DNA from: Erythrobacter sp. QSSC1-22B
GTDB taxonomy: Bacteria > Pseudomonadota > Alphaproteobacteria > Sphingomonadales > Sphingomonadaceae
NCBI RefSeq assembly: GCF_001678665.1
Contig: NZ_LZRP01000001.1
Location: 434,001 to 498,000 of the forward strand
DNA length: 64,000 bases
Direction of reading: 5' to 3'
Shown here: positions 63,195 through 64,000 of the stretch, one piece after another
How the letters are laid out: each line of letters begins with the position of its first letter
How positions within the stretch are numbered: the first letter of the stretch is position 1
The notes under the pieces: model-generated
What the model was told of the DNA's origin: nothing
What the model saw: the letters and a program-made list of their open reading frames with translations, nothing else
Database searches by the model: none
Translations under genes and position numbers: made by a program

Positions 63195-64000
63195 TCAGGC
63201 GCCGTGCGCGAGATGGCGGAGAACTGCGGCGGTGATGTCTTCGGTCGAGGCATCGCCCCCCAGATCTGCGCCCAGCACGCCGTCGGTCAGCGTCTGCGCC
63301 ACCGCGCGCTCCACCCGCCCGGCATCTGCCTCGCGGCCCAGCGAATGGCGCAGCAGCATGGCGAGGCTGAGGATCGCCGCGAGCGGGTTGGCCTTGCCCT
63401 GCCCGGCAATATCGGGCGCGCTGCCGTGGATCGGTTCGTACAAGCCGAAGGTGCCGTATTGCGTGGTGCGCTCGCCGAGGCTGGCGCTGGGGAGCAGCCC
63501 GATCGAGCCGACCACCGCACTCGCCTGGTCGGACAGGATATCGCCGAACAGATTGCCGGTCAGGATCACATCGAACTGGCCCGGCGCGCGCACCATCTGC
63601 ATCGCGGCGTTGTCGACATAGAGATGGTCGAGGCGGATGTCGGGATAATCGCGCGCGACCTCGACCACGGTCTCGCGCCAGATGCGGCTGGTCTCGAGGA
63701 CATTCGCCTTGTCGACGCTGGTCACCCGGCCGCGGCGCTTGCCCGCAGCCTCGAAGGCGATGTGGGCGATGCGGCGGACTTCGCTCTCGCAATAGGACAT
63801 CGAATCCCAGCCCTCGCGCTCGCCGGCATCTGTGGTGCGCTCGCCCTTGGCGCCGAAATAGACATCGCCGTTCAATTCGCGGACCACCAGCAGGTCGATC
63901 CCGCGTGCCAGCTCGGGTCGCAGCGGCGAGAGGTTTTCCAGACCCGGCCAGCCCGCGGCGGGGCGCAGATTGGCGAATAGGCCGAGCTCGGCGCGAAGGC
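63195..64000 (-). CDS. leuB: 3-isopropylmalate dehydrogenase, partial (start beyond the window)
   Basis: Leucine biosynthesis enzyme: NAD-dependent oxidative decarboxylation of 3-isopropylmalate. The frame is open to base 64000, so the N-terminus is missing. The visible part includes [24 protein letters not shown]-like substrate contact ([12 protein letters not shown]), [52 protein letters not shown] and [25 protein letters not shown]. All are standard for LeuB. It ends 7 bases before the GT2-GtrA gene. Confidence 0.95.
   Translation of the reverse strand, partial: LRAELGLFANLRPAAGWPGLENLSPLRPELARGIDLLVVRELNGDVYFGAKGERTTDAGEREGWDSMSYCESEVRRIAHIAFEAAGKRRGRVTSVDKANVLETSRIWRETVVEVARDYPDIRLDHLYVDNAAMQMVRAPGQFDVILTGNLFGDILSDQASAVVGSIGLLPSASLGERTTQYGTFGLYEPIHGSAPDIAGQGKANPLAAILSLAMLLRHSLGREADAGRVERAVAQTLTDGVLGADLGGDASTEDITAAVLRHLAHGA

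Overview
The window is about 64 kb of GC-rich, gene-dense chromosome from an alphaproteobacterium, most likely a sphingomonad of the Erythrobacteraceae type. This is inferred from gene content and order (mdh-sucD-sucA-sucB-lpd, an intact str-S10-spc-alpha ribosomal supercluster, MetZ-type sulfhydrylation, a glycine/arginine-rich extension on ribosomal protein S5), not from a database search. Coding is tight, with many 1-8 base overlaps (GTGA, ATGA, TTGA). No tRNA, rRNA, CRISPR array or complete insertion sequence was seen.

Layout. 1-4.3 kb (+): a T4-type lysozyme, the RNA 2',3'-cyclic phosphodiesterase ThpR, an unknown lipoprotein and a lipoprotein M3 zinc peptidase. 4.3-9.05 kb (-): a cobalamin uptake operon (TonB receptor, lipoprotein binding protein, permease, ATPase) behind a clear cobalamin riboswitch. 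9.2-12.9 kb (+): a SleB-type cell wall hydrolase, a small unknown protein and a GGDEF-EAL c-di-GMP enzyme. 13.2-21.6 kb (+): TCA genes mdh, sucD, sucA, odhB and lpd, interleaved with two small envelope proteins and lacking sucC. 21.6-24.3 kb (+): an amidase, a PepSY membrane protein and a TRIC/UPF0126 membrane protein. 24.3-26.0 kb (-): two exported, repeat-bearing paralogues with matching upstream elements. 26.1-29.7 kb (-): a prolyl oligopeptidase and a beta-lactamase-fold hydrolase.

29.8-50.7 kb (-) is the translation supercluster, transcribed from rpsL down to rplQ: rpsL-rpsG-fusA-tuf, rpsJ to rpsQ, rplN to secY-adk, then rpsM-rpsK-rpoA-rplQ. An unrelated exported SRPBCC gene sits between adk and rpsM. 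S5 and L3 carry long extra tails, S12 has Arg at position 88, and the spacers hold strong hairpins: a terminator after tuf, a 30-bp perfect inverted repeat between rpsL and rpsG, and REP-like palindromes.

51.2-52.9 kb (+) is an AT-rich island directly upstream of the str promoter. It encodes a defence-type reverse transcriptase interrupted by one in-frame TGA at its LPQG motif. This is the strongest sign of horizontal transfer in the window. 53-64 kb: a GcvA-like LysR regulator, ppk-ppx, apaG, a small protein behind a Fur-box-like palindrome, metZ, a tiny membrane protein, a PMT-family glycosyltransferase, a GT2-GtrA fusion and the 3' part of leuB, which runs off the end.
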